A stretch of 64,000 nucleotides of DNA from Halomonas sp. 25-S5 (GTDB taxonomy: Bacteria > Pseudomonadota > Gammaproteobacteria > Pseudomonadales > Halomonadaceae). A program made the position numbers and the translations under genes. Positions 21,154-29,938 of this stretch are shown here, piece by piece (position 1 is the stretch's first letter; each line of letters opens with the position of its first letter). The stretch covers positions 1-64,000 of the forward strand of contig NZ_JARANV010000009.1 in NCBI RefSeq assembly GCF_029889845.1. Reading direction: 5' to 3'. The notes under the pieces are model-generated. The model saw nothing but the letters and a program-made list of their open reading frames with translations, searched no databases and was not told where the DNA came from.

Positions 21154-22077
21154 TCAACCTGCGCCGGCCCCCTTCAGCCAGCGCAGGCCGCGCTGCCACC
21201 AGGCCAGGGCGCCGCCGACACCGCCAGGCAGCACGCGGCGGTGGGGCCGGTCGAGGAAGGCGGCGATGGGGCGCACCTGGCTTTTCCGGTCGAGCATCGG
21301 GGCGTGTCCGCAGCCGGGCGCCTCGAGGCTGACCAGGCCGGGCTGAGCCTCGGTCATGCGGGTCACGCTCTCGGCCTTGAGCAGCGGCGAGTCCGCGCCG
21401 CGCACGACCATCAGCGGGCAGCGGATCGCCGCCCAGTCGGCCCAGGTGTCGCGGGGGGTGTCGAGGACGAATTGCTCGCCGATGCGCGGATCGTAGTGGT
21501 AGGTCCAGCTGCCGTCGGGCAGGCGCCGGGCGCTGCCCAGGGCGAGGCGTCGCCAGGCGTCGTCGCCCTCGATGCCGAAGCCCGTGTAGTGGCGCCTGAG
21601 CTCGGCCTCCAGCTTGCCGAAGCGGCAGAAGCGGTGGGGTACGCCGAAGTAGCTGGCCAGGTTCGCCAGGCCCTCGGGGTCGAGTTCCGGGCCCACGTCG
21701 TTGAGCACCAGCCGCTCGATGCGCCCTGCCGTCTCGGGCTCGGCGGCCATCAGCATGCCGATCAGCCCGCCCATGGAGGTGCCCACCCAGGGCACCTGCT
21801 CGAGGCCGAAGTGGTCGAGCACCGCCACTGCTACCTTCATGTAGTGGGCGTAGAGATAGTCGTGGGCGGGGTAGAGCGACCAGCTCGACAGCCCGCGTCC
21901 GGGGGTGTCCGGGGCCAGGACCCGCCAGTCGGGGCCCAGCACGCGGGCGAAGTCCTCGAAGTCCCCGCCGTGGCGGGCCAGGCCGTGCCAGGCGATGACG
22001 GTACGCGGTGCCTCGGGGTGCCAGATGCGCACGGCGATCTCGAGCTCTCTCACCCTGACGAGTTCCAGAGCGTCCAT
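21154..22077 (-). CDS. Alpha/beta-fold hydrolase
   Basis: A 307-residue hydrolase with the oxyanion segment AWHGLARHGGDF near 29-40, nucleophile elbow GTSMGG near 99-104 (Ser), an acidic residue in the MVVRGADSPLL segment and the catalytic His in GCGHAPML near the C terminus. There is no signal peptide, so it acts in the cytoplasm. The family includes esterases, lactonases and dehalogenases and the substrate cannot be inferred. It is divergent from the efflux operon and separated from it by about 160 bases holding two inverted repeats. Confidence 0.82.
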   Translation of the reverse strand: MDALELVRVRELEIAVRIWHPEAPRTVIAWHGLARHGGDFEDFARVLGPDWRVLAPDTPGRGLSSWSLYPAHDYLYAHYMKVAVAVLDHFGLEQVPWVGTSMGGLIGMLMAAEPETAGRIERLVLNDVGPELDPEGLANLASYFGVPHRFCRFGKLEAELRRHYTGFGIEGDDAWRRLALGSARRLPDGSWTYHYDPRIGEQFVLDTPRDTWADWAAIRCPLMVVRGADSPLLKAESVTRMTEAQPGLVSLEAPGCGHAPMLDRKSQVRPIAAFLDRPHRRVLPGGVGGALAWWQRGLRWLKGAGAG

Positions 22078-22097
22078 GGGCGTTCTCCCTCAGTGGG

Positions 22098-22118
22098 CTA
22101 TGCTGCATGGCAGCATAG
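22098..22118. promoter_or_regulatory. Perfect inverted repeat upstream of the hydrolase gene
   Basis: CTATGCTGC (22098-22106) and GCAGCATAG (22110-22118) are perfect 9-bp arms around ATG. The repeat starts 21 bases upstream of the hydrolase start codon and differs from the TACATAC-type operator further right. It may be an operator or an mRNA leader hairpin. Confidence 0.45.
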
Positions 22119-22182
22119 CGGAGTTTCCCGGGGCTTTCGTCAAGGATCCACAATTCCCGACGGTTCGGCAGTGGATTCGTTA

Positions 22183-22206
22183 CCCAAACATGCGACAATG
22201 TATGTA
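22183..22206 (-). promoter_or_regulatory. AcrR-like operator half-site upstream of the TolC-family gene
   Basis: On the minus strand TACATACATT starts at 22206, identical to the left half of the E. coli AcrR operator, followed after 4 bases by a weaker right half (CATGTTTGGG). It lies 33 bases before the ATG of the outer-membrane efflux gene. The same half-site recurs before the adaptor gene and before the tetR gene, which makes it a credible binding site of that repressor. Confidence 0.5.
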
Positions 22207-22238
22207 AAGCTGTCCGACCAGAAACCGAGGATGACCCG

Positions 22239-23672
22239 ATGACTCGTCACCGCACCCTTCGTCGTGCCCTGCTGCCGGCACTGATCGCGTCGGCCTTCGC
22301 CACGCCCCTGCAGGCGGCCGATCTGTTGACCATCACCCGGGACGCCCTGGAGAACAATGCCGAGCTGGCCTCGGCCCGGTCACAGACCGACAGCGTCGCG
22401 GCAGGGCGGGATGTGGAGCGCGGTGACCTGCTGCCCCAGGTCAATGCCTCGGCGGATGCGACCCACAACCGCCAGTACGAGAGCCAGCGCGGGTCGGGCG
22501 CGGTTTCCGGTAGCGGGACGGCCGGGGACGATATTTACAATACGGCCAGGCTCAGCCTCGAGGCCACCCAGGCGCTGTTCGATGCCCGTAACTCCCGCGA
22601 GGTCGAGCAGGCCGAGCGCCAGATCGACCAGCAGACCTATCAGCTGGCCGCCACCGAGCAGCAGGTGTTGATCGACGTCTCCTCGGCCTACTTCGAGATA
22701 CTGCGGGCCTACGAGGTGCTGGAGGCGCGGCGCGCCCAGGAGCGGGCCATCGGCCGCCAGCTGGAGCAGGCCCGCGAGCAGTTCGAGGTGGGGCTGATTG
22801 CCATCACCGAGGTGGAGGAGGCCAAGGCGGCCTTCGACCAGTCACGTGCCGAGCGCATCGCTGCCGAGAGCGACCTGCAGGTGCGCTTCGAGGTCCTGGA
22901 GCGCCTGACCGGCCAGCGCTATTCCCGCATCGACATGCTCGGAGACGAGATGCCGATCCAGCCGCCGACCCCCGCCGATCGTGATCACTGGGTCGAACTG
23001 GCCATGGAGAACAACCCCCTGGTGCTGGCGAGTCTGGCCGGTGTCGAGGTCTCGCGCAGCAGCGTCGAGATCGCCCGCGCCCAGCGCTTGCCGACGCTCA
23101 ACGCCTTCGCCAACTACCAGTTCGACGACAGCGATAGCGATGTGGTGGAAGGGCACAACTCGATGAGTCAGATCGGCCTGCGTGCCACTATGCCGCTCTA
23201 TACCGGCGGCCGAACCCAGGCGAGCATCCGCCAGAACACCTACCGGCTGGAGGCCAGCCAGTACGACTTCGAGTCCCAGCGTCGCGATACCGTCCAGCAG
23301 GTCCGGTCGCGCTTTACCCAGGTCAGCAACGACGTCTCCACCGTGGAGGCGCGCGCCCAGGCTATCGTCTCTAACCAGAGCGCCCTGGACGCCACCCGCG
23401 CCGGCTACGAGGTGGGCACCCGCAACATCGTCGACGTGCTCAATGCCGAGCAGAACCTCTACAACGCCGTCGCCGAGCATGCCAGCGCCCGCTACGACTA
23501 CGTGATCAACCTGCTCAGCCTGCGCCAGCAGTCCGGGACCCTGGACGTGCCGGCCGTGGAGGAGGTCAACGCCTGGCTGGACGGCGGCAGCGTCTCCTTC
23601 ACCCTACCGGAAGATAGTGATAGCTACGACGGGGCCATGGAGATCGGCGAGCCGCCGCGTCCCCGGGAATGA
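22239..23672 (+). CDS. TolC-family outer membrane efflux protein
   Basis: A 477-residue TolC-type protein. Signal peptide is residues 1-26 (RRALLPALIASAFATPLQA). Two repeated outer-membrane efflux domains follow, with long helices such as NSREVEQAERQIDQQTYQL and the pair LTITRDALENNAEL and RDHWVELAMENNPLV marking the two halves. The C terminus is acidic and extends past the barrel. A GAGG ribosome site is 8 bases before the ATG. It starts the efflux operon and supplies the channel for the adaptor and RND pump downstream. Confidence 0.9.
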   Translation: MTRHRTLRRALLPALIASAFATPLQAADLLTITRDALENNAELASARSQTDSVAAGRDVERGDLLPQVNASADATHNRQYESQRGSGAVSGSGTAGDDIYNTARLSLEATQALFDARNSREVEQAERQIDQQTYQLAATEQQVLIDVSSAYFEILRAYEVLEARRAQERAIGRQLEQAREQFEVGLIAITEVEEAKAAFDQSRAERIAAESDLQVRFEVLERLTGQRYSRIDMLGDEMPIQPPTPADRDHWVELAMENNPLVLASLAGVEVSRSSVEIARAQRLPTLNAFANYQFDDSDSDVVEGHNSMSQIGLRATMPLYTGGRTQASIRQNTYRLEASQYDFESQRRDTVQQVRSRFTQVSNDVSTVEARAQAIVSNQSALDATRAGYEVGTRNIVDVLNAEQNLYNAVAEHASARYDYVINLLSLRQQSGTLDVPAVEEVNAWLDGGSVSFTLPEDSDSYDGAMEIGEPPRPRE

Positions 23673-23690
23673 TGTTTAGCAGCCTAATAT

Positions 23691-23716
23691 TTACATCCAT
23701 ACATGTATGGATGTAA
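23691..23716. promoter_or_regulatory. 26-bp perfect palindrome, probable TetR/AcrR-family operator
   Basis: The two halves of TTACATCCATACA are perfectly inverted around 23703/23704, just 43 bases before the adaptor ATG at 23760. It resembles the AcrR operator (TACATACATT - AATGTATGTA) and shares TGTATGGAT with the site before the divergently placed tetR gene. It implies a second regulated promoter inside the efflux operon, between the TolC-like gene and the adaptor. Confidence 0.75.
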
Positions 23717-23759
23717 GATTCGTTTACCTCTGACGACGCCAACGGGAACGACCGACACC

Positions 23760-25052
23760 ATGAAAATGTTTTTCCGACACGGCCGGACGAACTTGCTGGT
23801 CCTGGCCGCGGCTCTGTTGCTGGCTGCCTGTGGCCAGGACAATGCCCCCCAGCAGGCCGCCGGCAATCAGGAACGGCCGCCGCATCCGGTGGAAGTGACG
23901 ACCATCGCCCGTCAGGATATCCCCCTGGAGAAGTCCTACCCGTCGCTGCTGCGCAGCGACGATGAGGTTACCCTGGTGGCCCGTGTCACGGGTTTCCTCG
24001 AGCAGCGGCACTTCGAGGCCGGTCAGCTGGTGGAGCAGGGGCAGAAGCTCTACACCATCGAGCCGGACCTCTACCAGGCCGTGGTCAACCAGCGCGAGGC
24101 AGATCTGCAGAGCGCTCGTGCCGAGCTCGCCCGGGCCCAGCGCGACGCCGAGCGTTTCGAGCGGCTGCTGAGCCAGAACTCGGTGAGTCGTCAGCAGTAC
24201 GATCAGGCACTGGCAGATATGCGTGTTGCCAGCGCCCGGGTCGCACAAGCCGAAGCCGCCCTTGAGAGTGCCCGCATTGATCTGGACTATGCCGAGGTGA
24301 CCGCACCCGTCTCCGGGATGATTAGCCTCAGCCGGATCAACGTCGGCAATCTGGTGAGCAGTGGCATCGAGCTTGCCACCATCACTCCGCTCGATCCCCT
24401 GGAAGTGCGCTTCCAGCTGCCCCAGCGCGATGCCTTCGAGCTGCGCCGCCAGCTAGGCGAGCAGTCCGTCGAGGCGATCACCACCCTGTTGCGCTTGCCC
24501 GGCGATAACGGTGCCGAGAGCCCGACACTAGAGGGGCGCCTCGATTTCCTGGGCTCCCGGGTGGAGGAAGCCACCAGCACCGTCCAGGCCAGTGCCACCT
24601 TCGCCAACCCGGAGGGCCGCGTGCTGCCCGGCCAGTTCGTGCGGGTCAGCCTGGAGGGGCTCAAGCGCTATAACGTGCTGGCGGTACCCGAGATCGCCAT
24701 CGGCCAGGGGCTGATGGGCCCCCAGGTGTACGTGCTCGACGAGGAGAGCGTGGCCCGGGCCCGCACCGTGGAGCTGGGCGAGGTGGCCGGTCCCTGGCAG
24801 ATCATCCGCGGCGGCCTGGAAGTCGGCGAGCGGGTAGTGGTGGGCGACCCCGCCGGCATCGAACCGGGTACGGACATCGATCCCCAGCCCTTCGATGGCG
24901 ACGCCCAGGCGCTGATGGAGCGCGCCATGCAGACCGGGAAGCGGCAGCAGGGCGCCGGCGCGCCGGAAGGTGCCGCGGCGCAGGGTGGCCAGGCTGACAC
25001 GGCATCCGGCGCCGAGGCGGCGTCTGATAAGGCCGACGGAGGCGAAAGCTGA
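23760..25052 (+). CDS. RND efflux periplasmic adaptor (AcrA/MexA-like lipoprotein)
   Basis: A 430-residue membrane fusion protein from the ATG at 23760. Signal peptide with lipobox LLAAC (Cys24) shows a lipid-anchored adaptor. RVTGFLEQRHFEAGQLVEQGQ is the lipoyl-like domain split by the helical hairpin (LQSARAELARAQRDAERFERL), then DLDYAEVTAPVSGMI, the beta barrel and membrane-proximal domain. The C-terminal 40 residues are Gly/Ala/Gln-rich low complexity (QQGAGAPEGAAAQGG). The frame upstream to 23703 lies inside the palindrome and is unlikely to be translated. The stop shares a base with the RND start (TGATG). Confidence 0.9.
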   Translation: MKMFFRHGRTNLLVLAAALLLAACGQDNAPQQAAGNQERPPHPVEVTTIARQDIPLEKSYPSLLRSDDEVTLVARVTGFLEQRHFEAGQLVEQGQKLYTIEPDLYQAVVNQREADLQSARAELARAQRDAERFERLLSQNSVSRQQYDQALADMRVASARVAQAEAALESARIDLDYAEVTAPVSGMISLSRINVGNLVSSGIELATITPLDPLEVRFQLPQRDAFELRRQLGEQSVEAITTLLRLPGDNGAESPTLEGRLDFLGSRVEEATSTVQASATFANPEGRVLPGQFVRVSLEGLKRYNVLAVPEIAIGQGLMGPQVYVLDEESVARARTVELGEVAGPWQIIRGGLEVGERVVVGDPAGIEPGTDIDPQPFDGDAQALMERAMQTGKRQQGAGAPEGAAAQGGQADTASGAEAASDKADGGES

Positions 25053-28000
25053 TGCCGTTCTCCAACTTCTTCATCAAGCGGCCGGTCTTCGCCACGGTAC
25101 TGGCGATCATCCTGACGCTGATCGGGGTGGTGAGCATGCGGGTGTTGCCGATCGAGCAGTACCCCGGTGTGGTGCCGCCCACGGTCTCGGTGCAGGCCCA
25201 GTTCCCCGGCGCCGATGCCGAAACCGTGGCCCAGACGGTGGCCGCTCCCCTGGCCGAGGCGATCAACGGCGTCGAGAACATGCTCTACATGAGCTCGACC
25301 AGCGCCGACAACGGCACCATGAGCCTCAGCGTGGCGTTCAGCATCGGCACCGACGGCGACATCAACACCATCAACGTCAACAATCGCGTCCAGGGGGCGC
25401 TGTCGCAGCTGCCCGAGGCCGTGCAGGCCCAGGGCGTCACCGTGGAGCTGCGCTCCAGCTCGATCCTGATGCTGGTGGCACTGATCTCCCCGGAGGGTGA
25501 CTATAACCGCACCTACATGCAGAACTACGCCACCCTCAACATCCTCGACGAGCTGCGCCAGGTACCCGGCGTCGGCAATGCCGAGGTGCTGGGTGGCGGC
25601 GAGTTCGCCATGCGCATCTGGATGGACCCGGACAAGCTGGCCCAGTACGACCTGACCCCCACCGAGGTGGCCGCGGCCATCCGCGCCCAGAACACCGAAG
25701 TGCCGGCGGGCAGCCTGGCGGCCACGCCGCAGAGCGAGCCGCGCGCCTTCAGCTACACCATCACCGCGGGCGGGCGGCTCAGCGACGTCGACGACTTCCG
25801 CGAGATATTCCTGCGTACCAACCCGGATGGCTCGTCGCTGCGCCTGCATGACGTGGCGCGCATCGAGCTGGGTGCCTCCTTCTACGGCGTGGATGCCCGC
25901 CTGAACGGCGCTGCCATGTCGCCGATCATCATCAACCAGCAGCCGGGGGCCAATGCCCTGGAGACGGCCGAGGCAGTCAAGGCGACCATGGCCGAGCTGG
26001 AGGGGCGCTTCCCGCCCGGCCTCGAGCAGGTGGTGCCCTACGACACCACCCTGTTCATCAATGCCTCTGTCAACACGGTGATCAATGTGTTCACCGAGGC
26101 CTTCCTGATCGTCGGCGTGATCCTGTTCATCTTCCTGCAGAACTGGCGCTTCACGGTGATCGCCATGTCAGTGGTGCCGGTCTCGGTGATCGGCACCTTC
26201 GCCGGTTTCTACATGTTCGGCTTCTCCATCAACCTGCTGACGCTGTTTGCCCTGGTGCTCTCCATCGGCATCGTGGTGGATGACGCCATCCTGGTGGTGG
26301 AGAACGTCGAGCGGGTACTCAGCGAAAACGAGGAGATCACCGTCACCCAGGCCACCATCCGCGCCATGAAGGAGGTGGGCGGCCCGGTCATCGCCACCTC
26401 GCTGATCATGGTCGCGGTGTTCGTGCCGGTGGCCTTCCTGGGCGGCTTCACCGGCCAGATCTACCAGCAGTTCGCACTGACCGTGGCGATCTCGGTGGCC
26501 TTCTCGGCGCTGATGGCGCTGACCTTCACCCCGGCCCTATCGGCAATCTTCATCAAGCACAAGCCGGCGAGCGGCAACGAAACGGCGTTTCGGCGAGCCA
26601 TCAATACCCCGCTGCGCCTCTTCGATCGCCTCTTCGCTGCCACCACCGCCGCCTACCTGTGGGTGGTCAAGGTGTTGGTGCGCTTCTGGGGTCTAGCGCT
26701 GCTGCTCACTGCCCTGGTGATCGGTGGCTCCTGGTGGATGTACCAGATCACGCCTTCGTCCTTGGTGCCGGAGACTGACCAGGGCATGGTGCTGGTCAGC
26801 GTGCAGCTGCCGGACTCCGCGTCCCTGGCGCGTACCCAGGATTACATGGCTGTGCTGAGCTCGCGCATCGAGGAGGTCCCGGGAGTCAACCACGTGGCAG
26901 CGGTCGCCGGCTACGACATCCTTTCCAGTGCGGTGAACACCGCCCGTGGCGTGATGTTCATCGACATGGCGCCCTGGGCGGAGCGTGAGATCACCGCCCA
27001 GGGGCTGGTGGGGCAGGTGATGCAGTTGGGGGCCCAAGTGCCGGGCGGCTCGGCCAGGGCCTTCAACATGCCACCGATCATGGGGCTCTCCACCACCGGT
27101 GGCTTCACCGGCTACCTGCAGTCCTTCGAGGGTGTGACCCCGCAGGAGCTCTTCCAGGCCTCGATGCAGGTGATGCAGGCGGCGGGCGAGCACCCGGCCC
27201 TGCAGCGGGTGTTCACTACCTTTAACGTCAACGTGCCGAGCTACCGGGCTGAGATCGACCAGCAGAAGGCGCTCAGCTACGGCGTGGCGCTACAGGACCT
27301 CAACGCCACCCTGTCGAACACTTTCGGCAACGGCTTCGTCAACTACTTCAGCTACCAGAACCGCAATTTCCAGGTCTACCTGCAGAACGAGGACGAGTTC
27401 CGCCGGACCCCGGATGACATCAACAACGTCTTCGTGCGCGGCGGCAACGGCGAGCGGATCCCGCTCTCCGAGTTCGTGACCCTCGAGCGCCAGGCCAAGC
27501 CGGCGGTGGTGTCGCGCTTCGGGGTCTACCTGGGCGCCCAGTTCCAGGGCGGCCCGGCCCCGGGCTACAGCTCCGGCGAGGCGGTCGCCGCCATGGAGGA
27601 GATCGTTCAGGAGACGCTCGGCAAAGGTTGGGGCATGGGCTGGACCGGCACCGCCTACCAGGAGACCCAGATGGGCAGCACCGCCAACCTGGCGATCGTC
27701 TTCGGCCTGCTAATGGTGTTCCTGATTCTGGCGGCCCAGTACGAGAGCTGGTCGCTGCCGCTGGCGGTCCTCACCGCGACCCCATTCGCTTTCCTCGGCG
27801 GCATCGGCGGGATCGTGCTGCGTGGGCTGGATACCAGTGTCTATGTGGAGATCGGCATGCTTGTGGTGGTGGGGCTGGCGGCCAAGAACGCCATCCTGAT
27901 CGTCGAGTTCGCCGAGCTGCAGCGCAAGGAGCAGGGCAAGTCGATCCGCGAGGCGGCCATCACCGCCGCCCGGCTGCGCTTCCGGCCCATCGTGATGACC

Positions 28001-28237
28001 TCGCTGGCGTTTATCTTCGGCACACTGCCGCTGGCTATGGCCACCGGGGCGAGCGATACCAGCAGCCACCATATCGGTACCACGGTGGCGGTGGGTATGG
28101 CCAGCGTGGCGGTGCTGGGCAGCTTCTTCGTGCCGAGCTTCTACGCCATGATCGCGGCGGTCTCCGACTGGCTCCGGCGCAAGGTGCTGGGAGGTGGCGC
28201 CGAGCATCGCCGGCCGGCAGGTGCCGATCAGCCGTGA
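25052..28237 (+). CDS. RND multidrug efflux permease, HAE1 family (AcrB-like)
   Basis: A 1061-residue proton-driven pump of the inner membrane. It begins MPFSNFFIKRPVFATVLAII like all HAE1 pumps; the proton relay Asp pair is Asp410-Asp411 (GIVVDDAILVVENVER) and the partner lysine is Lys945 (AAKNAILIVEFAE). Twelve transmembrane segments in 1+5 twice with two large periplasmic loops are apparent. It captures amphiphilic drugs, bile salts or solvents from the periplasm and hands them to the TolC-like channel. Together with the adaptor and outer-membrane gene it forms a full tripartite set under likely TetR control. Confidence 0.95.
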   Translation: MPFSNFFIKRPVFATVLAIILTLIGVVSMRVLPIEQYPGVVPPTVSVQAQFPGADAETVAQTVAAPLAEAINGVENMLYMSSTSADNGTMSLSVAFSIGTDGDINTINVNNRVQGALSQLPEAVQAQGVTVELRSSSILMLVALISPEGDYNRTYMQNYATLNILDELRQVPGVGNAEVLGGGEFAMRIWMDPDKLAQYDLTPTEVAAAIRAQNTEVPAGSLAATPQSEPRAFSYTITAGGRLSDVDDFREIFLRTNPDGSSLRLHDVARIELGASFYGVDARLNGAAMSPIIINQQPGANALETAEAVKATMAELEGRFPPGLEQVVPYDTTLFINASVNTVINVFTEAFLIVGVILFIFLQNWRFTVIAMSVVPVSVIGTFAGFYMFGFSINLLTLFALVLSIGIVVDDAILVVENVERVLSENEEITVTQATIRAMKEVGGPVIATSLIMVAVFVPVAFLGGFTGQIYQQFALTVAISVAFSALMALTFTPALSAIFIKHKPASGNETAFRRAINTPLRLFDRLFAATTAAYLWVVKVLVRFWGLALLLTALVIGGSWWMYQITPSSLVPETDQGMVLVSVQLPDSASLARTQDYMAVLSSRIEEVPGVNHVAAVAGYDILSSAVNTARGVMFIDMAPWAEREITAQGLVGQVMQLGAQVPGGSARAFNMPPIMGLSTTGGFTGYLQSFEGVTPQELFQASMQVMQAAGEHPALQRVFTTFNVNVPSYRAEIDQQKALSYGVALQDLNATLSNTFGNGFVNYFSYQNRNFQVYLQNEDEFRRTPDDINNVFVRGGNGERIPLSEFVTLERQAKPAVVSRFGVYLGAQFQGGPAPGYSSGEAVAAMEEIVQETLGKGWGMGWTGTAYQETQMGSTANLAIVFGLLMVFLILAAQYESWSLPLAVLTATPFAFLGGIGGIVLRGLDTSVYVEIGMLVVVGLAAKNAILIVEFAELQRKEQGKSIREAAITAARLRFRPIVMTSLAFIFGTLPLAMATGASDTSSHHIGTTVAVGMASVAVLGSFFVPSFYAMIAAVSDWLRRKVLGGGAEHRRPAGADQP

Positions 28238-28283
28238 GGGCCGGGGCCAGCGCCGGGTGCTGGCCCCATGACTGGCACGCAAC

Positions 28284-28316
28284 AGAAGGGGCGCCCGATT
28301 GGGGGGCGCTCCTTCT
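28284..28316 (+). terminator. Terminator hairpin after the RND pump gene
   Basis: AGAAGGGGCGCCC (28284-28296) pairs with GGGCGCTCCTTCT (28304-28316), 13 pairs with one G-T wobble and a 7-base loop, 47 bases after the stop. The following CTTATC is only weakly T-rich. Confidence 0.7.
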
Positions 28317-28449
28317 CTTATCAAGGGTCATCCTGTGCACTTGCGAACCGGTCCATGACTCACATCAGGGCGGTGCGTTCCACTCCCCCCATGGTCTACG
28401 CTGTAAAGAGAGACTCATTCGTTGGCAAAGTATTGCCGGGAGGTGCCGC

Positions 28450-29139
28450 ATGGAAACCGTACGTCAGATTGCCCTGAGCTTCCCGGTGGTGGTGTTCAGC
28501 GCGCTGCTGGGCCTCGCCGCCCTCTACTGGCTGCTGGTAGCCTGGCGCCTGGCGCCGGTGGAGTGCTTTGAGCACGACAGCCTCAAGGGCGACCACCTGG
28601 CCAGTACTCTGGTGGCGCTCGGCTTCGCCGGGGTGCCGGCCTCCTTCGCGCTGACGGTGCTGCTGATGCTGGCGGGGGGCATCACCCTGGGGGTGGAGCT
28701 CGCCGTGCTGCGCTGGCTGCCGCTGGGGCTGTTCCGTATCCCGGTCGGGGTAGGGGTGCTATGGGGGGCCTTCGCGCTCGCCTCGCCGCTGGCCGCGGCG
28801 TTGTGCCATGGCCTGCATCACTGGTTCCATCGCCATGCCCCGCAACAGCGGCGCTGCCTGCTGGGCGAGAAGGTGGAGGTGAGGGAAGAGGCGGATGCCG
28901 ATGGCTGGGCCACGGCGAGACTGGTAGGCGACCCGGCATGGCAGGTGCGCCTGCACGGCAAGCCCGGCAACCTGCCGCAGGTCGGCGAGCGTCGGGTGCT
29001 GGTCAAGTATGTGGCCGGGGAGGACGCCTACCGCAGCGTACCGGAGGTCGAGTATCGTGAGGCACGGGCCCACCTCAGCCGGCTGCGCCTGCGCCAGGGG
29101 CGGGGCCAGGGAAGAGCTGGTGCCGCGGTCTCATCCTGA
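28450..29139 (+). CDS. Inner-membrane protein with C-terminal OB-fold-like domain (YqiJ-like)
   Basis: A 229-residue membrane protein. Three or four hydrophobic segments fill residues 8-120 (VVVFSALLGLAALYWLLVAW, FALTVLLMLAGGITLGVE, IPVGVGVLWGAFALASPLAAA), followed by a soluble domain that starts RCLLGEKVEV and contains ATARLVGDPAWQVRL and VGERRVLVKYVAGEDAY, a beta-rich NfeD/OB-like pattern. This layout matches YqiJ/DUF1449 proteins, usually encoded beside a flotillin (YqiK). No flotillin gene is present here. The gene ends tail to tail with tetR, overlapping by 9 bases. Function unknown; membrane organisation is a guess from the family. Confidence 0.7.
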   Translation: METVRQIALSFPVVVFSALLGLAALYWLLVAWRLAPVECFEHDSLKGDHLASTLVALGFAGVPASFALTVLLMLAGGITLGVELAVLRWLPLGLFRIPVGVGVLWGAFALASPLAAALCHGLHHWFHRHAPQQRRCLLGEKVEVREEADADGWATARLVGDPAWQVRLHGKPGNLPQVGERRVLVKYVAGEDAYRSVPEVEYREARAHLSRLRLRQGRGQGRAGAAVSS

Positions 29140-29754
29140 CGCCGGGGCACGCATTAGTTCCAGCTGGGCGTCCAGCAGCAGGGTGCCGCGCTCGACGATC
29201 GAGAACCTCTCGTGATTACGCAGCCAGTCATGGAAGAGCCCGCCGAGCATCGCCTGCAGCAGCTCGCCGGCCACTTCCGGGTTGAGCCCCGGGCGCAGGT
29301 GGCCCTGGCGGGCCGCACAGACGAAATAGTCGGTCAGGGCGCCACAGGCCTCCTCGGCTATCTCGTTCTGCATGGTCAGCGGGTCGATGTCGCCGAAGAC
29401 CTCGCAGTGATGGATGAGAATGGCATGCACGCGCCGGTAGCGGGGCTGCTCGAGGCGCTCGAAGCCCTTGAGGCAGGCCAGGCGGATCGCCTCGAGGGGA
29501 CGCTCGGTGACGCTGGGGTCGCCGATCTCCTCCACCAGCTCCTGAAAGGGTATGCGCACGCGCTGCAGCATGGCCTGGAAGAGGTCGGCCTTGTTGCGGA
29601 AGTGCCAGTAGATGGCGCCGCGGGTCATGTCGGCGTGACGGGCGATCTGTTCCAGGGAGGTGCGTGCCACGCCCTTCTCGAGGAAGACCTCCTCGGCGGC
29701 GTCCAGCAGGGCTTCCCGGGTAGCGGCGGCCTCGGCCTTGGTGCGTCTGGCCAT
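29131..29754 (-). CDS. TetR/AcrR-family transcriptional repressor of the efflux operon
   Basis: A 207-residue regulator from the ATG at 29754. The N-terminal HTH is typical: TREALLDAAEEVFLEKG, then TSLEQIARHADMTRGAIYWHFRNKADLF (about 10-55 overall). MTRGAIYWHFRNKADLF is almost the AcrR/TtgR recognition region and the C-terminal TetR_C_2 ligand domain (PFQELVEEIGDPSVTERPLEAI) is also AcrR-like. Palindromes of the TACATAC type lie before its own gene, before the TolC-like gene and before the adaptor gene. It should repress the pump until a drug binds. Confidence 0.9.
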   Translation of the reverse strand: MARRTKAEAAATREALLDAAEEVFLEKGVARTSLEQIARHADMTRGAIYWHFRNKADLFQAMLQRVRIPFQELVEEIGDPSVTERPLEAIRLACLKGFERLEQPRYRRVHAILIHHCEVFGDIDPLTMQNEIAEEACGALTDYFVCAARQGHLRPGLNPEVAGELLQAMLGGLFHDWLRNHERFSIVERGTLLLDAQLELMRAPASG

Positions 29755-29814
29755 GAAAGCGGGCTCTCCAGCGTTCTGGTGATTGTCATAGTCTACGCGA
29801 GTCGTCTCGCCTTT

Positions 29815-29834
29815 TACATACACCATTGTATGGA
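29815..29834 (-). promoter_or_regulatory. Operator-like inverted repeat before tetR
   Basis: TACATAC (29815-29821) and GTATGGA (29828-29834) form an inverted pair spaced 6 bases, 61-80 bases upstream of the tetR start. The right part TGTATGGAT is shared exactly with the 26-bp palindrome before the adaptor gene, which supports autoregulation by the same protein. Confidence 0.6.
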
Positions 29835-29938
29835 TAGCGACGTGCCGGTCAGGTCATGCCGCCCGGGCTCGTTTTCGGCGCGGCAGTGGCGTATAAGGAA
29901 GTCACGAAAAACACCGTTCTGTGACGCAAGGAGCGCCC

